Source: Deltaproteobacteria bacterium
GTDB taxonomy: Bacteria; Desulfobacterota; Desulfobulbia; Desulfobulbales; JAJRZW01
DNA length: 64,000 bases
Direction: 5' to 3'
NCBI GenBank assembly: GCA_024275015.1
Contig: JAJRZW010000008.1
Span: forward strand, 1-64,000
The notes beneath the pieces were generated by a model that was not told the DNA's origin, did no database searches, and saw nothing but the letters and a program-made list of their open reading frames with translations. Both the position numbers and the translations under genes were made by a program. Below, piece after piece: positions 49,261 to 57,702 of the stretch (positions within the stretch are counted from its first letter, which is position 1; every line of letters begins with the position of its first letter).

Positions 49261-51366
49261 ATGAATAGAGAAAGAGCGAAATTATTGATCGAAGAGGCCC
49301 GGGTGGTGGCTGAGCAGGATCTCACCAGTTCGGTGGAGATGCTTGAAAAGGCCTATCTAATGGCCCCGGATCAGGAACTCCATAACGAGATTCTCCTGCG
49401 CAAGGACGCGTTGAAAAAACTCGATCAGGCCCGGGACCGTTTTTGGAGCAAGTACAGTGAAGACAAACTCTACAGCGCCTACCAGATCCTTTTAGGGCTG
49501 CCGGAGAATTACCGCTTTGATCAGGAAGAGGAGATCCTCCATACCCTGCAGGATAAATTTACCCGGGCCGAGGCTCTGATAAAAGAGGCCAAGGCCCAGT
49601 CGGCCACCGAGTATCAATTGGCTCTGGAAAAGTTCAATCAGGCGTCGGTTTTGATGCCTGATTTCCCCGGCCTTGCCGCTGATATATCCACCTTTGAGCG
49701 TACGGTGGAGCAGGGGAACGCATATCTGGTCGCGATCACCAAGGCCATTGAAAAGGGGGAGCTGGGAAAGGCGACAGGATTGCTTAAGCGTTATCGCCAG
49801 GGATACGGTGATGATGATAACGCCGGCCTCCTTGAACAGCAGATTTCCCGTCGCCGGGTTGATATGGGGCGGTCCTTGAGTATCCGCCGGATTCTGGTGG
49901 CGATTTTTTTGATCCTGTCGGCGATTTTTGTCCTTGCCGGGATTCTGGTCTTTAATGACGCCCGTAACCTCGACGCGGCCGAGCGTCTCTGGTCCGAGGT
50001 CAGGGAATTGCGTGTCGCAGGTCGTTTTGTTGCGGCCAGCAGCAAGTCCGAAGAGATCGAAAAACGTCTGCGCCATGTCTACTTGCTCGATCTTTCCCGC
50101 AGGGGAGTGCTCCTTTCTCAGGCCCGGAGGTTTTTAAAGTCGCAGCATCGTCGCGAGGGCCTGGCGGGTCGGATTCTGGTGGATGGTGGATATGTTGCCC
50201 AGGGGATGACCGCTGCCGCCCGTGAGCTTGAAAAGGTGGAAATATCTGCCGAGGAGGACTTAAGCCTTGGTGATCCCGAGACCGCGGCCGGGAAATATGT
50301 CGTGGCCATGGATCTTGCCAGGAAAATAAAAGCGTCGCCGGCCCGCCTGAAAACCATAGCCGCGGCCTTGAAAAGGGCGCGGGTTGAATTTCTTGACGCC
50401 CGGATAAAAAGGGTCGGCACTGAATTCGGCCCCGGACAGGCGGATGCGGCATTGGGGGCGTATCGCCAGATTCAGCAGGAAATAGATGCCTATGGTCTTT
50501 CCGCCTCGGCGGTTGCGGGGCGCCTGAGTCAGGCCTTTAACCGCACCGCTGTGGCCAGACTGAAGGCAATGGAGGCAACCGCGACCCGGGCCTTTGCCGG
50601 CGGTGATTTCGATACCGCGGTCAGGGTCAGCCAGGAGGCCCTTGCCTTTGCCGCTGCTAATTCCATTGATGATGCGGCGCGTATCAAGCGAATCAGGGTG
50701 CGACTCGGTCGGGCCTTGGTCTCCGGGATACTTGCCCGGGCCCGTTCCCTGCAACGGGATGGGGCTATGATCGAGGCACTGGGGGCCTATCGTCAGGCCC
50801 TTAAAGTTGCTGCGGCGCACGATGTTACTGCCTATGAACCCCTTGCGGCGGCGGAAAAGGCGGTTGTCGATATTCCCCTCATCCTTGACCGGCAATACCT
50901 TGACAAGGGAATTGTTGATGTCCGCGCCGCCCTTGATCGTGGCGATATCACCGCGGCGGCCTCACGTCTGCGTGATGTCGATGAACGGCTTGCGGCCAGT
51001 GAGTTCGCGGATAATCCGGCCCTTGATTCGCAGGTAAGGAATATTGCCTCCCTGGGGCAGGCCTTAAAGGATCAGACCCAGGTCCGGGAGTATAAGAATT
51101 ATCTGCGTGAAAATTACGCCGGGATTATCCGTAAGGCCTTTACCATGGGGAAAGATGCCGCTCTTTTGAACCCCGAGATCATAATGCTTCGGGAGGACGA
51201 TGAAAAGCTGGTCTTCAGTATCTCGGCATACTCTTACGTCAAGAAGGGCGAGACCGGCAATTATATCGTCTATCATTTGAATTATGCCCTGAATCGTGGC
51301 GACGGTTCCTGGAAGGTCGAGAGCCAGGCTCAGGAACAACGCCGGCAGAGCGATAATCGTTTCTGA
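49261..51366 (+). CDS. large unknown protein with tetratricopeptide-like helical repeats and one membrane helix
   Basis: I do not recognise the family of this product of about 701 residues. Residues 1-200 are helical repeats (LEKAYLMAPDQELHNEILL, YQLALEKFNQASVLMPDFP) like TPR units. A single transmembrane helix follows (RILVAIFLILSAIFVLAGIL, about 215-240). The rest, probably periplasmic, is long alpha-helices rich in Ala, Arg and Glu. The last 70 residues (NYIVYHLNYALNRGDGSWKV) look like a small globular, possibly DUF4878-like, end. ATG 49261 and ATG 49240 are both possible. It could be a scaffold, but no neighbour suggests a role. Confidence 0.65.
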   Translation: MNRERAKLLIEEARVVAEQDLTSSVEMLEKAYLMAPDQELHNEILLRKDALKKLDQARDRFWSKYSEDKLYSAYQILLGLPENYRFDQEEEILHTLQDKFTRAEALIKEAKAQSATEYQLALEKFNQASVLMPDFPGLAADISTFERTVEQGNAYLVAITKAIEKGELGKATGLLKRYRQGYGDDDNAGLLEQQISRRRVDMGRSLSIRRILVAIFLILSAIFVLAGILVFNDARNLDAAERLWSEVRELRVAGRFVAASSKSEEIEKRLRHVYLLDLSRRGVLLSQARRFLKSQHRREGLAGRILVDGGYVAQGMTAAARELEKVEISAEEDLSLGDPETAAGKYVVAMDLARKIKASPARLKTIAAALKRARVEFLDARIKRVGTEFGPGQADAALGAYRQIQQEIDAYGLSASAVAGRLSQAFNRTAVARLKAMEATATRAFAGGDFDTAVRVSQEALAFAAANSIDDAARIKRIRVRLGRALVSGILARARSLQRDGAMIEALGAYRQALKVAAAHDVTAYEPLAAAEKAVVDIPLILDRQYLDKGIVDVRAALDRGDITAAASRLRDVDERLAASEFADNPALDSQVRNIASLGQALKDQTQVREYKNYLRENYAGIIRKAFTMGKDAALLNPEIIMLREDDEKLVFSISAYSYVKKGETGNYIVYHLNYALNRGDGSWKVESQAQEQRRQSDNRF

Positions 51367-51697
51367 GGTTTTTTCCCGGCCTCCTGTCGGGGAATTCCAT
51401 TTTATTTTACGGCGGTTGTTACCTCGCGGTTCAAAAAGATGAAGTTGTAGAAAGTATCTCAAACGGAAGCGGGATCACATAATTTTAATAAGCTTAGAAG
51501 CGCAATTGCCGTTGGTCCGCAATTTATTGCGAGGCCAGCAAGTGTGATCACCGCAATTCTCAATGTGCCCCCTCAAATACTTTAATAATACGGAATTTGC
51601 AACAATGATTTCGTAACCTTATTACATCATAATATGTTGTTTTTATGATTGAAAATCATGCGAGAAATGTCAATGATTATTGACAGACAGTCTTTTG
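51367..51697. other. 330-bp gap with no recognised gene
   Basis: The stretch is AT-rich compared with its neighbours. It contains GCAATTGC and GCAATTTATTGC direct/inverted bits near 51500-51530. No frame has a ribosome-binding site and no repeat of families A, B or C is seen. It precedes the shared terminator at 51698. Confidence 0.35.
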
Positions 51698-51735
51698 AAA
51701 AAAGGCCCAATCCCTGATGGGATTGGGCCTTTTTT
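51698..51735. terminator. bidirectional terminator between convergent genes
   Basis: GGCCCAATCCC (51704-51714) pairs perfectly with GGGATTGGGCC (51719-51729) around TGAT. A6 lies before and T6 after, so it can stop transcription from both sides. It lies between the TPR-like gene and the NrfD-type operon. Confidence 0.93.
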
Positions 51736-51786
51736 CAGACTGCAAAACAACGATTATCCGAGATTCATCCCCGGTAATAACCGCTC

Positions 51787-53043
51787 TCAGATCTTTTCTT
51801 CTACGGTCCCGAGCGAGGGAGTGAATTTATTGATTACCCAGAAGAGGGCGTAGGGGGAAATTATGACCAGGATAACCCCGCCAAGCCCTTCCTTGAAGGT
51901 CTCCCAGTTATGGGGGATGATCGGCATGTGGTAGTGCATGAAGCCCGCGAACGAGAGCGAGAATGCCTGCCCGCCGATGACCACGTTCCAACGCATCATG
52001 AAGACCCCGAAGAGGATGAGGGTGGTGGCGATGGCCACTCTTCTCAGGGTCCGCTTCGGCCAAAGGAGCATGATGAACGGCAGGAGGTTGCCGATACCAT
52101 ACTGGAGCATGAAGATGTCGACGAAGTCCTTGCCGTACATGACTGAACGGAGGATATCCCATGATTTCATCGCCGTATAGCCGCGGAAAATGAGGTCGAG
52201 GATCTCAAGGGATATCGCCGCCACCAGGAAGATGATAAGGTAACGGGTGGCCTTGGTGATGACCTCCATCTCGATTCCCTTGATCGCCTGGACCGAGGTA
52301 TCACCCATGCCTCTGGCGATGGCGGCCTTGATCTTCTTGAACTCCATGATAAGGATATAGGTCAGCATACACAGGGCGATACCGCTGACCACTGCGCTCA
52401 TGATGAAGATAACCGGCATCAGTGGACTCATCCACAGGGCGTTGGCCTTGACCGAACCGAAGATGAAACCGGCATAGCCGTGGAGGAAACAGGCCACCGG
52501 AATACCAATTGCGGCCATGATCGTTACCGCCTTTTTGTCCTTGGCCAGGGCCGCTTCACTTATGTCCATTGCCCCCATGGTGAGTATTATAAATATCATG
52601 CGTTTGAGTTTGCTTCCCTTTATCCCTTTTAGTTCGTGGACCTGATCGACAAAGTGTTTGCGGTACACAAACCATATTTCACTTAAGACGATCAGGCCGT
52701 AGGTGGAGAAGACAATGCCGAAGGCGCTGATCGCCGAGGTGAAATGGGGGGTAAAAAGCGGGTGCATTGCCCGCAGCGGTTGCTGCAGGTGGAGAAGCAA
52801 CGGCATTGCCGCCACCGGCAGCAGCGCCAGTGAGAATACCAGCGAAAACCGGGCCAGATCCTTCAGGTCTTTCTGCCCGAAGACGTGGTAGAGGGAGGAG
52901 AGAACAAAGGCCCCGGCCACCAGGCCGGTCATGTACGGATACATGACGATCTGGATACTCCAGGTAATGAACTCGTTGGGGTAGGTAAACAGTTCCTTGG
53001 TGGTCCATTCCAGACCGTGTACGTAAACAGACGGTTCGATCAT
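51787..53043 (-). CDS. NrfD/PsrC-family membrane quinol-oxidoreductase subunit
   Basis: The 418-residue integral membrane protein has about ten helices and belongs to the NrfD/PsrC/DsrP/CbcU group that exchanges electrons with menaquinol. Typical features are WSIQIVMYPYMTGLVAGAFV near residue 28 and a long loop before the last helices. ATG 53043 follows GAGGTGATAAA. It is the last gene of a three-gene operon after a Tat FeS protein and a tetrahaem cytochrome, without any molybdenum catalytic subunit. This matches the CbcSTU and DsrJOP style of quinol-to-cytochrome modules. Confidence 0.88.
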   Translation of the reverse strand: MIEPSVYVHGLEWTTKELFTYPNEFITWSIQIVMYPYMTGLVAGAFVLSSLYHVFGQKDLKDLARFSLVFSLALLPVAAMPLLLHLQQPLRAMHPLFTPHFTSAISAFGIVFSTYGLIVLSEIWFVYRKHFVDQVHELKGIKGSKLKRMIFIILTMGAMDISEAALAKDKKAVTIMAAIGIPVACFLHGYAGFIFGSVKANALWMSPLMPVIFIMSAVVSGIALCMLTYILIMEFKKIKAAIARGMGDTSVQAIKGIEMEVITKATRYLIIFLVAAISLEILDLIFRGYTAMKSWDILRSVMYGKDFVDIFMLQYGIGNLLPFIMLLWPKRTLRRVAIATTLILFGVFMMRWNVVIGGQAFSLSFAGFMHYHMPIIPHNWETFKEGLGGVILVIISPYALFWVINKFTPSLGTVEEKI

Positions 53044-53047
53044 TTTA

Positions 53048-53818
53048 TCACCTCACTCTCTCGTCTAGGCCGAGATAGAAGACCTGGGGTTTGGTTCCGT
53101 ATTCATCCTTGAGCACTGCCACCCTCTCGGTGAGGATGGTGTGGGCCACCGGGTCGTTTATATCCTTGATATTGCCGATCTGCCGGGCTCCGAAGGGACA
53201 GGCGTCGACACAGGCGGTCTTCATGCCTTTCTTTATCCGGTGGTAGCAGAAGGTGCATTTTTCCGCGACCCTGTAAACCGGATGAAAAAACCGGGCGCCG
53301 TACGGACAGGCCATGATGCAATAACCACAGCCGATACACCATTTACGGTCGACCAGGGTTACCCCGTCGGCGGTCTGGTAGGTAGCCCCCACCGGGCATA
53401 CCTGGACACAGGCCGGGTTATCGCATTGGTTGCAGAGCTTGGGAACAAAAAAGGCCTTGGTTATCTGGTCGTCGGGGATCTCTTCGCCCCGGACCTTTTT
53501 AGAGGTAAAACCGTCCCGGCCGCCCTTGGGGGTGTCGATGGTGGTCTTACCGTCTTTGGTGACGATGTAACGTTCAATCCAGGTTCGGGTCAACGGGACA
53601 TCGTAAGGGATCTCATTCTCCTTTTTGCAGGCCTTGACGCACAGGCCGCAGCCGACGCATTTCCTCGTATCAACGATAAAGGCCCAGCGCAGATTGGCCT
53701 CTTTTACCGCCGCATGGGCCTCCCGGGGGGAGAGGAATTTGAAGGCCGCCAGGGGCAGCCCTGCTGCTACGGCACCGGAGAGACTTTTCTTTAAAAAATT
53801 ACGACGTGAACATTTCAT
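53048..53818 (-). CDS. Tat-exported periplasmic 4x[4Fe-4S] ferredoxin (DsrO/CbcT/NrfC-like)
   Basis: The 256-residue precursor has a Tat signal SRRNFLKKSLSG (about residues 4-15) and a hydrophobic core ending at AHAA. Cluster motifs are CVGCGLCVKACK, CNQCDNPACVQVCPVGA, CIGCGYCIMACPYGA and CTFCYHRIKKGMKTACVDACP, i.e. four [4Fe-4S] centres. ATG 53818 is preferred (MKCSRRNF); a TTG nine bases upstream is in frame and overlaps the stop of the cytochrome gene. It should link the cytochrome to the NrfD subunit. Confidence 0.9.
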   Translation of the reverse strand: MKCSRRNFLKKSLSGAVAAGLPLAAFKFLSPREAHAAVKEANLRWAFIVDTRKCVGCGLCVKACKKENEIPYDVPLTRTWIERYIVTKDGKTTIDTPKGGRDGFTSKKVRGEEIPDDQITKAFFVPKLCNQCDNPACVQVCPVGATYQTADGVTLVDRKWCIGCGYCIMACPYGARFFHPVYRVAEKCTFCYHRIKKGMKTACVDACPFGARQIGNIKDINDPVAHTILTERVAVLKDEYGTKPQVFYLGLDERVR

Positions 53819-53823
53819 GTTTT

Positions 53824-54291
53824 TCAACCCTCCAGGTCCGGTTTGTGGGGATTATGACAGTCGGCACAGGCCTTATCCGGATTATGTTCCTCGGGGTCAA
53901 TGGCCGGCAGGTCGTTTCTGTGGCTGCCGGGGTAAGGTAGGTCGGCATGACAGCGGAGGCACAGACCGCGCGAACGGTCAATTTCCAGGGCCTCGGGGTT
54001 GTCGGGATGGTCTATCGCCGGGCCGTGGCAGTTTTCGCACTGGATGATGCGGTGCTTTGATTTGCTGATGGAGTCAAAGTTCTCCTCATGGCATTCCTTG
54101 CAATATTGTCTGCCCTTATACTTGACTTTGAACTCCTTCCAGTCGTTGACGCTCGCCTTGCGGTAATATCCGTAGGTGAAGTTGCGGCCGTTGATCCCGA
54201 AATCGGCGGGGACATACAGCTTTCTTGCAACCAATAGGGCGATAACCAACAGTATCGCCACCCATAATGGTCGTAAAACATGATTTTTCAT
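53824..54291 (-). CDS. membrane-anchored tetrahaem c-type cytochrome
   Basis: The 155-residue protein has an N-terminal anchor (PLWVAILLVIALLVARKL) and four haem motifs: CKECH, CENCH, CLRCH and CADCH. It differs from DsrJ, which has three, and fits CbcS-like cytochromes. ATG 54291 follows a strong GGAGGGATAC. It heads the operon with FeS protein and NrfD genes and would be the electron exit point. Confidence 0.87.
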   Translation of the reverse strand: MKNHVLRPLWVAILLVIALLVARKLYVPADFGINGRNFTYGYYRKASVNDWKEFKVKYKGRQYCKECHEENFDSISKSKHRIIQCENCHGPAIDHPDNPEALEIDRSRGLCLRCHADLPYPGSHRNDLPAIDPEEHNPDKACADCHNPHKPDLEG

Positions 54292-54310
54292 GTATCCCTC
54301 CTGCTTTATT

Positions 54311-54391
54311 GAACCCTCTTGACAAGGGTTTTTTTGACAGAGCACATCATTTTTTGGTCGGTCTATGGCATAGACATAATGGCGTAGACCG
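54311..54391. promoter_or_regulatory. hairpins upstream of the cytochrome operon
   Basis: AACCCT-CTTGAC-AAGGGTT with a T run occupies 54311-54335. It is oriented as a plus-strand terminator, although no plus-strand gene ends there. CGGTCTA (54359-54365) and TAGACCG (54385-54391) form a second inverted repeat. They lie 20-100 bp upstream of the minus-strand cytochrome start and may be an attenuator or operator. Confidence 0.35.
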
Positions 54392-54540
54392 CCCCCTGTC
54401 TGTCATTTTGTTACATCAGGTTTTACGGCCCGGCTCTGGTCTCATGCAGTAACGAGCAGCCGTTTCGAGTCGGAGCAGTAGCTTTTTTATTCCTGCGACA
54501 AAGCGGTTGACACATTGTTTTCCTGTTGCTAAGTTTTTTA

Positions 54541-54555
54541 TACCACAATGTGGTA
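54541..54555. promoter_or_regulatory. palindromic operator-like site
   Basis: TACCACAATGTGGTA is a perfect inverted repeat (7-bp arms, one central base). It overlaps a second perfect palindrome GTGGTACCAC. It lies in the divergent gap between the cytochrome operon and the membrane-protein gene. The regulator is unknown; the MerR-type protein at 57012 is a candidate only by proximity. Confidence 0.4.
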
Positions 54556-54741
54556 CCACGGGAAGATACCCACAAAATCAGAGCGCCGCAAGAAAATATT
54601 TTTGCGGCCGTGAATGCGTGATCGGGGCAAGGGGGGCGTCGAACCTCTTGCGGATCCGATGCAGGGAGACGGTTCATCCTGCTCTTGATAATTATCGTGG
54701 TTGTCACGATTACGACGCCATCAGTGGAGACGGAGACGGGA

Positions 54742-56568
54742 ATGGATACAACGGGTGAGGTAAAGGGGAGGAGTCTTGAAGATCTGGCCGCCGAGGTGGC
54801 CAGGCTGCGTGGGCGGGTTAATGAACTTTACGCGAGGTTTGAGGCTGTGGCCCCTTCAACAGATCAGGTCCACCCGCCGAACCCGGAACCGCTTGTTACG
54901 GCGGATGATGCCGTCGCGGACACGCTTCCGGTTGAGGAGGGCCTGTGGGCCTGGATGGGGCGTAACGCCGTTCTTCCCCGGGTGGCGGCGGCATGCTTTA
55001 TGCTGGTTGTCGCCCTTATCCTTCGCACCATCACCGACAGCGGCGGGGTAAGTCCGGCAGTGGGTACGGTCCTTGGCCTTGGTTACGTTGTCCTGCTTAT
55101 TTTTTTCGGTTGGCGTCTTTATGCCTCAGGGCATACCCTGGCGCCGGTATTTACCGGTTGCGGCTTCCTTCTGCTCTTTTCCATAATTGCCGAGAGTCGA
55201 AGCCATTTCAGTATTCTTCCGGCCTGGCTTGGTTCTCTGTTCCTCGTTGGCGCGACTGCGGTCGCGATCCATATTTCGATTCTCCATCGTTCCCGGCCCC
55301 TGTTGTGGTCCGCGGTTATGGGGGGGATTATGGCCGGTTTTATCCTTGATTTTCCTGACACCGTCTTTCCCGCCGCGGCCACCATTCTGCTGGTCGGTCT
55401 GCTCGGCGGCATGCGGGCCGCGGCGATCAAACTTTCCCGTGGGGTACGCTGGCCGGTAATCTTCGCCATTGTCTTTCTCTTTTTTATCTGGGGATTTAAA
55501 CTTGATTTCGCCGTGGGCCGGGCCAGGGTTGATCCGGCTCTCTTTCCTTTGCTGCCGAAGATTTTTTCCGCATGGTTCATGCCTTTTGTCCTGGTTTTTT
55601 CCTTCTTCTTCTGGGGGGTTGCGGGGCGGAGGTTGTTGCGGGACATCCCCCTTGGGACCTTCGGACATATCCTTCCCCTGGTCGGGGCGGTGATTATGGT
55701 GATGGCCGGGCGGGTGGCGGTGGTGGAATGGTGGCAGAGACCGGGGGCCATGGGATGGATGGCCGCGGTATGCGCCTTTGTCCTCATGGCTATGGTGTTG
55801 TTGAAACATAAGCGCAGCGGTGGGCAGGGTGGGGTCGCCGGTTTTGCCTCAATGGCGGTTGCCGCCTCGGTGCTGCTTTTTGCCTCGTTGCCTTGGCTTT
55901 TGGGCGGGATTTCCTTTTCCCTGGTCTTCTGGCCTGTTATTTTCATCGCCTTTCTGTTTTTTTCCCGTTATCTGGGCAGTGGCAATATACGCTTCCTCGC
56001 CGTGCTCATCGCCTTTGTGATCATGGCCGGCGGGGTATTTTCCGGGGGGTACGGCGGCTGGGTCGGAGGCGGCGCGGTGAGTTTGGTCGCCCTGGTGGTT
56101 GAGACCGTGACCGGGCTTTTTGCTTACGCCTGGTGCCGGGAAAATCCACCGCCGGAAAATGGTTTTTTCAAGTACATCGACAAAAGGGATTACGTCGCTC
56201 TGGGTTTTCTGGTCAGCGGGATGGTAAGTTTTTTCTTCCTCGCCTCCATGGGACTCGACCGGGTGTTCGCTCCCATGGGGGTGCGCGCTGATTTCGTTGA
56301 CTGCGGCCGGACGATAATCATCAACACCGGCGCCGCGGCCCTGATTGTCTGGGGCGTTATTATTCGAAAGGATCCTGGGGTGGCCCTGGTGGGTATCGTC
56401 GTCGCCCTCATCGGCGGGGCCAAGGTGTTTTTTGTTGATTTTTTCGGGGCAAGCGGGGTGCCGCTGGTAATGAGTGTTACCTCTTTCGGGGCCCTTGCCG
56501 CCCTGTGTTCGGTACTTCTCGGTAATTGGCAGAATATGTACAGTGCCGCTTCCCGGGTTGATGGCTGA
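54742..56568 (+). CDS. large polytopic membrane protein (DUF2339-like)
   Basis: The product has about 608 residues. After a short coiled-coil N-terminus (LEDLAAEVARLRGRVNELYARFE) there are roughly 18 to 20 hydrophobic segments to the end. Layout and the coiled-coil start resemble DUF2339 membrane proteins, whose function is unknown. ATG 54742 is preceded by a purine-rich GGAGACGGGA. A more upstream in-frame start would add an untypical hydrophobic piece. It has no enzymatic motif that I can see. Confidence 0.65.
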   Translation: MDTTGEVKGRSLEDLAAEVARLRGRVNELYARFEAVAPSTDQVHPPNPEPLVTADDAVADTLPVEEGLWAWMGRNAVLPRVAAACFMLVVALILRTITDSGGVSPAVGTVLGLGYVVLLIFFGWRLYASGHTLAPVFTGCGFLLLFSIIAESRSHFSILPAWLGSLFLVGATAVAIHISILHRSRPLLWSAVMGGIMAGFILDFPDTVFPAAATILLVGLLGGMRAAAIKLSRGVRWPVIFAIVFLFFIWGFKLDFAVGRARVDPALFPLLPKIFSAWFMPFVLVFSFFFWGVAGRRLLRDIPLGTFGHILPLVGAVIMVMAGRVAVVEWWQRPGAMGWMAAVCAFVLMAMVLLKHKRSGGQGGVAGFASMAVAASVLLFASLPWLLGGISFSLVFWPVIFIAFLFFSRYLGSGNIRFLAVLIAFVIMAGGVFSGGYGGWVGGGAVSLVALVVETVTGLFAYAWCRENPPPENGFFKYIDKRDYVALGFLVSGMVSFFFLASMGLDRVFAPMGVRADFVDCGRTIIINTGAAALIVWGVIIRKDPGVALVGIVVALIGGAKVFFVDFFGASGVPLVMSVTSFGALAALCSVLLGNWQNMYSAASRVDG

Positions 56569-56630
56569 CAGGTCGCATTAACTTTGCTAGCTGTCCGGAA
56601 ATGAACCTGTTTCTTTACCGGTCTTTCTTG

Positions 56631-56783
56631 TCAGATCGTTGAAAAAAACGTCCATGGCTTTTGCAAATCAGGTTGGTCAAAACAAGTTCCGGCCAACCTC
56701 TCGATTTTACCGGGCTTTTCAACCCGGCAAAATCGGCGGCGCGGGCATGCGCCCCTAACCGTCCGTTTTTCAACGGACTGTTA
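56631..56783 (+). repeat. family A multi-hairpin repeat, copy A14
   Basis: Full forward copy: CGTTGAAAAAAACGTCCATGG, GGTTGGTC..GGCCAACC, CGATTTTACCGGG..CCCGGCAAAATCG, GGCGGCGCGGGCATGCGCCCC and GTCCGTTTTTCAACGGACTG. It fills the gap between the membrane protein and the MerR gene together with about 230 bp lacking a supported gene. Confidence 0.88.
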
Positions 56784-57011
56784 TCTGTTGGTGTTGTTAA
56801 TACATTGTGGTAGATTCGCTTGTTTTGATTTTCAGACTGCTGGAAAGATCATGGAGTGTTTTTCAACATTCTATGAGCGTCCCGAGTCGTTTTTCGGGCT
56901 GCGCCTTTTTTGCCGCTATGGTCGTGAAAATGGGATGATAAGTCCTGTCAGTGCCGGGCGGGACATGATTTTTCCTGGTCGTAAGATGGTAATTTAACAG
57001 GGAGTGGCACC

Positions 57012-57428
57012 ATGAACGTTGACAAGGATCAGCCCATATATCCGATAAGCGTGGCGGCAAAACTTCTCGCCGTGCATCCGCGTACTCTGAGGATATACGA
57101 GGATGAGGGGCTGCTCAAGCCGGCCCGCCAGGGTAATAAAAGGTTTTTTTCCACCAATGATATTGAATGGGTTCGTTGTATCCGGAGGTTGATCCATGCC
57201 GACGGTATAAGTATTCCCGGGGTTAAAAAATTGCTTGAGCTCACCCCGTGCTGGGGGATCAGGAATTGTCCTGATGCGACCAGGAACAAGTGCACCGCCT
57301 ATAAAGATCGTACCGTGCCATGCTGGCAGCAGGTGAGTACCGCATGTTCCAATGATCGTGATCGCTGTCTTGATTGTGAGGTCTATATCCAGGCCATGCG
57401 CAAGGCCGCCGATCATAAGCGGAATTGA
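57012..57428 (+). CDS. MerR-family regulator with cysteine-rich C-terminus
   Basis: In the 138-residue protein residues 9-80 form a MerR helix-turn-helix: ISVAAKLLAVHPRTLRIYED, EGLLKPARQ and RFFSTNDIEWVRCI. The C-terminal 55 residues contain seven or eight cysteines (PCWGIRNC, KCTAY, PCWQQ, ACSND, RCLDC), enough for a zinc or Fe-S site, not the usual dimerisation coil alone. Regulators of this general type (HspR-like N-terminus) may sense metal or redox. It starts at ATG 57012 and sits upstream of the ImcH-like cytochrome, its most likely target. Confidence 0.85.
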   Translation: MNVDKDQPIYPISVAAKLLAVHPRTLRIYEDEGLLKPARQGNKRFFSTNDIEWVRCIRRLIHADGISIPGVKKLLELTPCWGIRNCPDATRNKCTAYKDRTVPCWQQVSTACSNDRDRCLDCEVYIQAMRKAADHKRN

Positions 57429-57702
57429 TCTCCGATTTTTGCCTGCCATTGTAATTAAGTCGCTTACGGCGGCGGCCCCGACCTCCTCACTATCCTTGTA
57501 GTATCTGTAAACACTGGAATCCTGCGGCCCCTCCCTGTCCTGGATCCCGTTTGCGGATTGTTTTTTCCGGTTGCTTCTGATGCAGATTTTGCTTGCAAAC
57601 ATGGGCGTCTGACGGTATGTAATCCTCTTCGGTGAGAGTACGGGTGGGCGATGCCCGTTACAACGATGAAAATTAGTGATATGACGTGTAAGGAGCGAGG
57701 AA

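Noticed and set aside
51787-54291. DsrJOP of the sulfite-reductase DsrMKJOP complex
   Set aside because: The cytochrome has four haem motifs, not three, and no dsrM or dsrK lies alongside. A CbcSTU-like module fits better.
55119-55946. 275-codon minus-strand frame inside the DUF2339-like gene
   Set aside because: It is rich in Lys, Arg, Pro and Thr from antisense of a GC-rich hydrophobic gene, and overlaps a strong membrane-protein frame.
56788-56997. 69-codon frame just upstream of the MerR gene
   Set aside because: Starts in the family A repeat edge, lacks a ribosome-binding site and has no recognisable features.
57429-57702. Riboswitch or structured leader before the ImcH-like gene
   Set aside because: Only a short hairpin (ACGGGTGGGCGATGCCCGT) is visible, and it does not match any riboswitch consensus I know.
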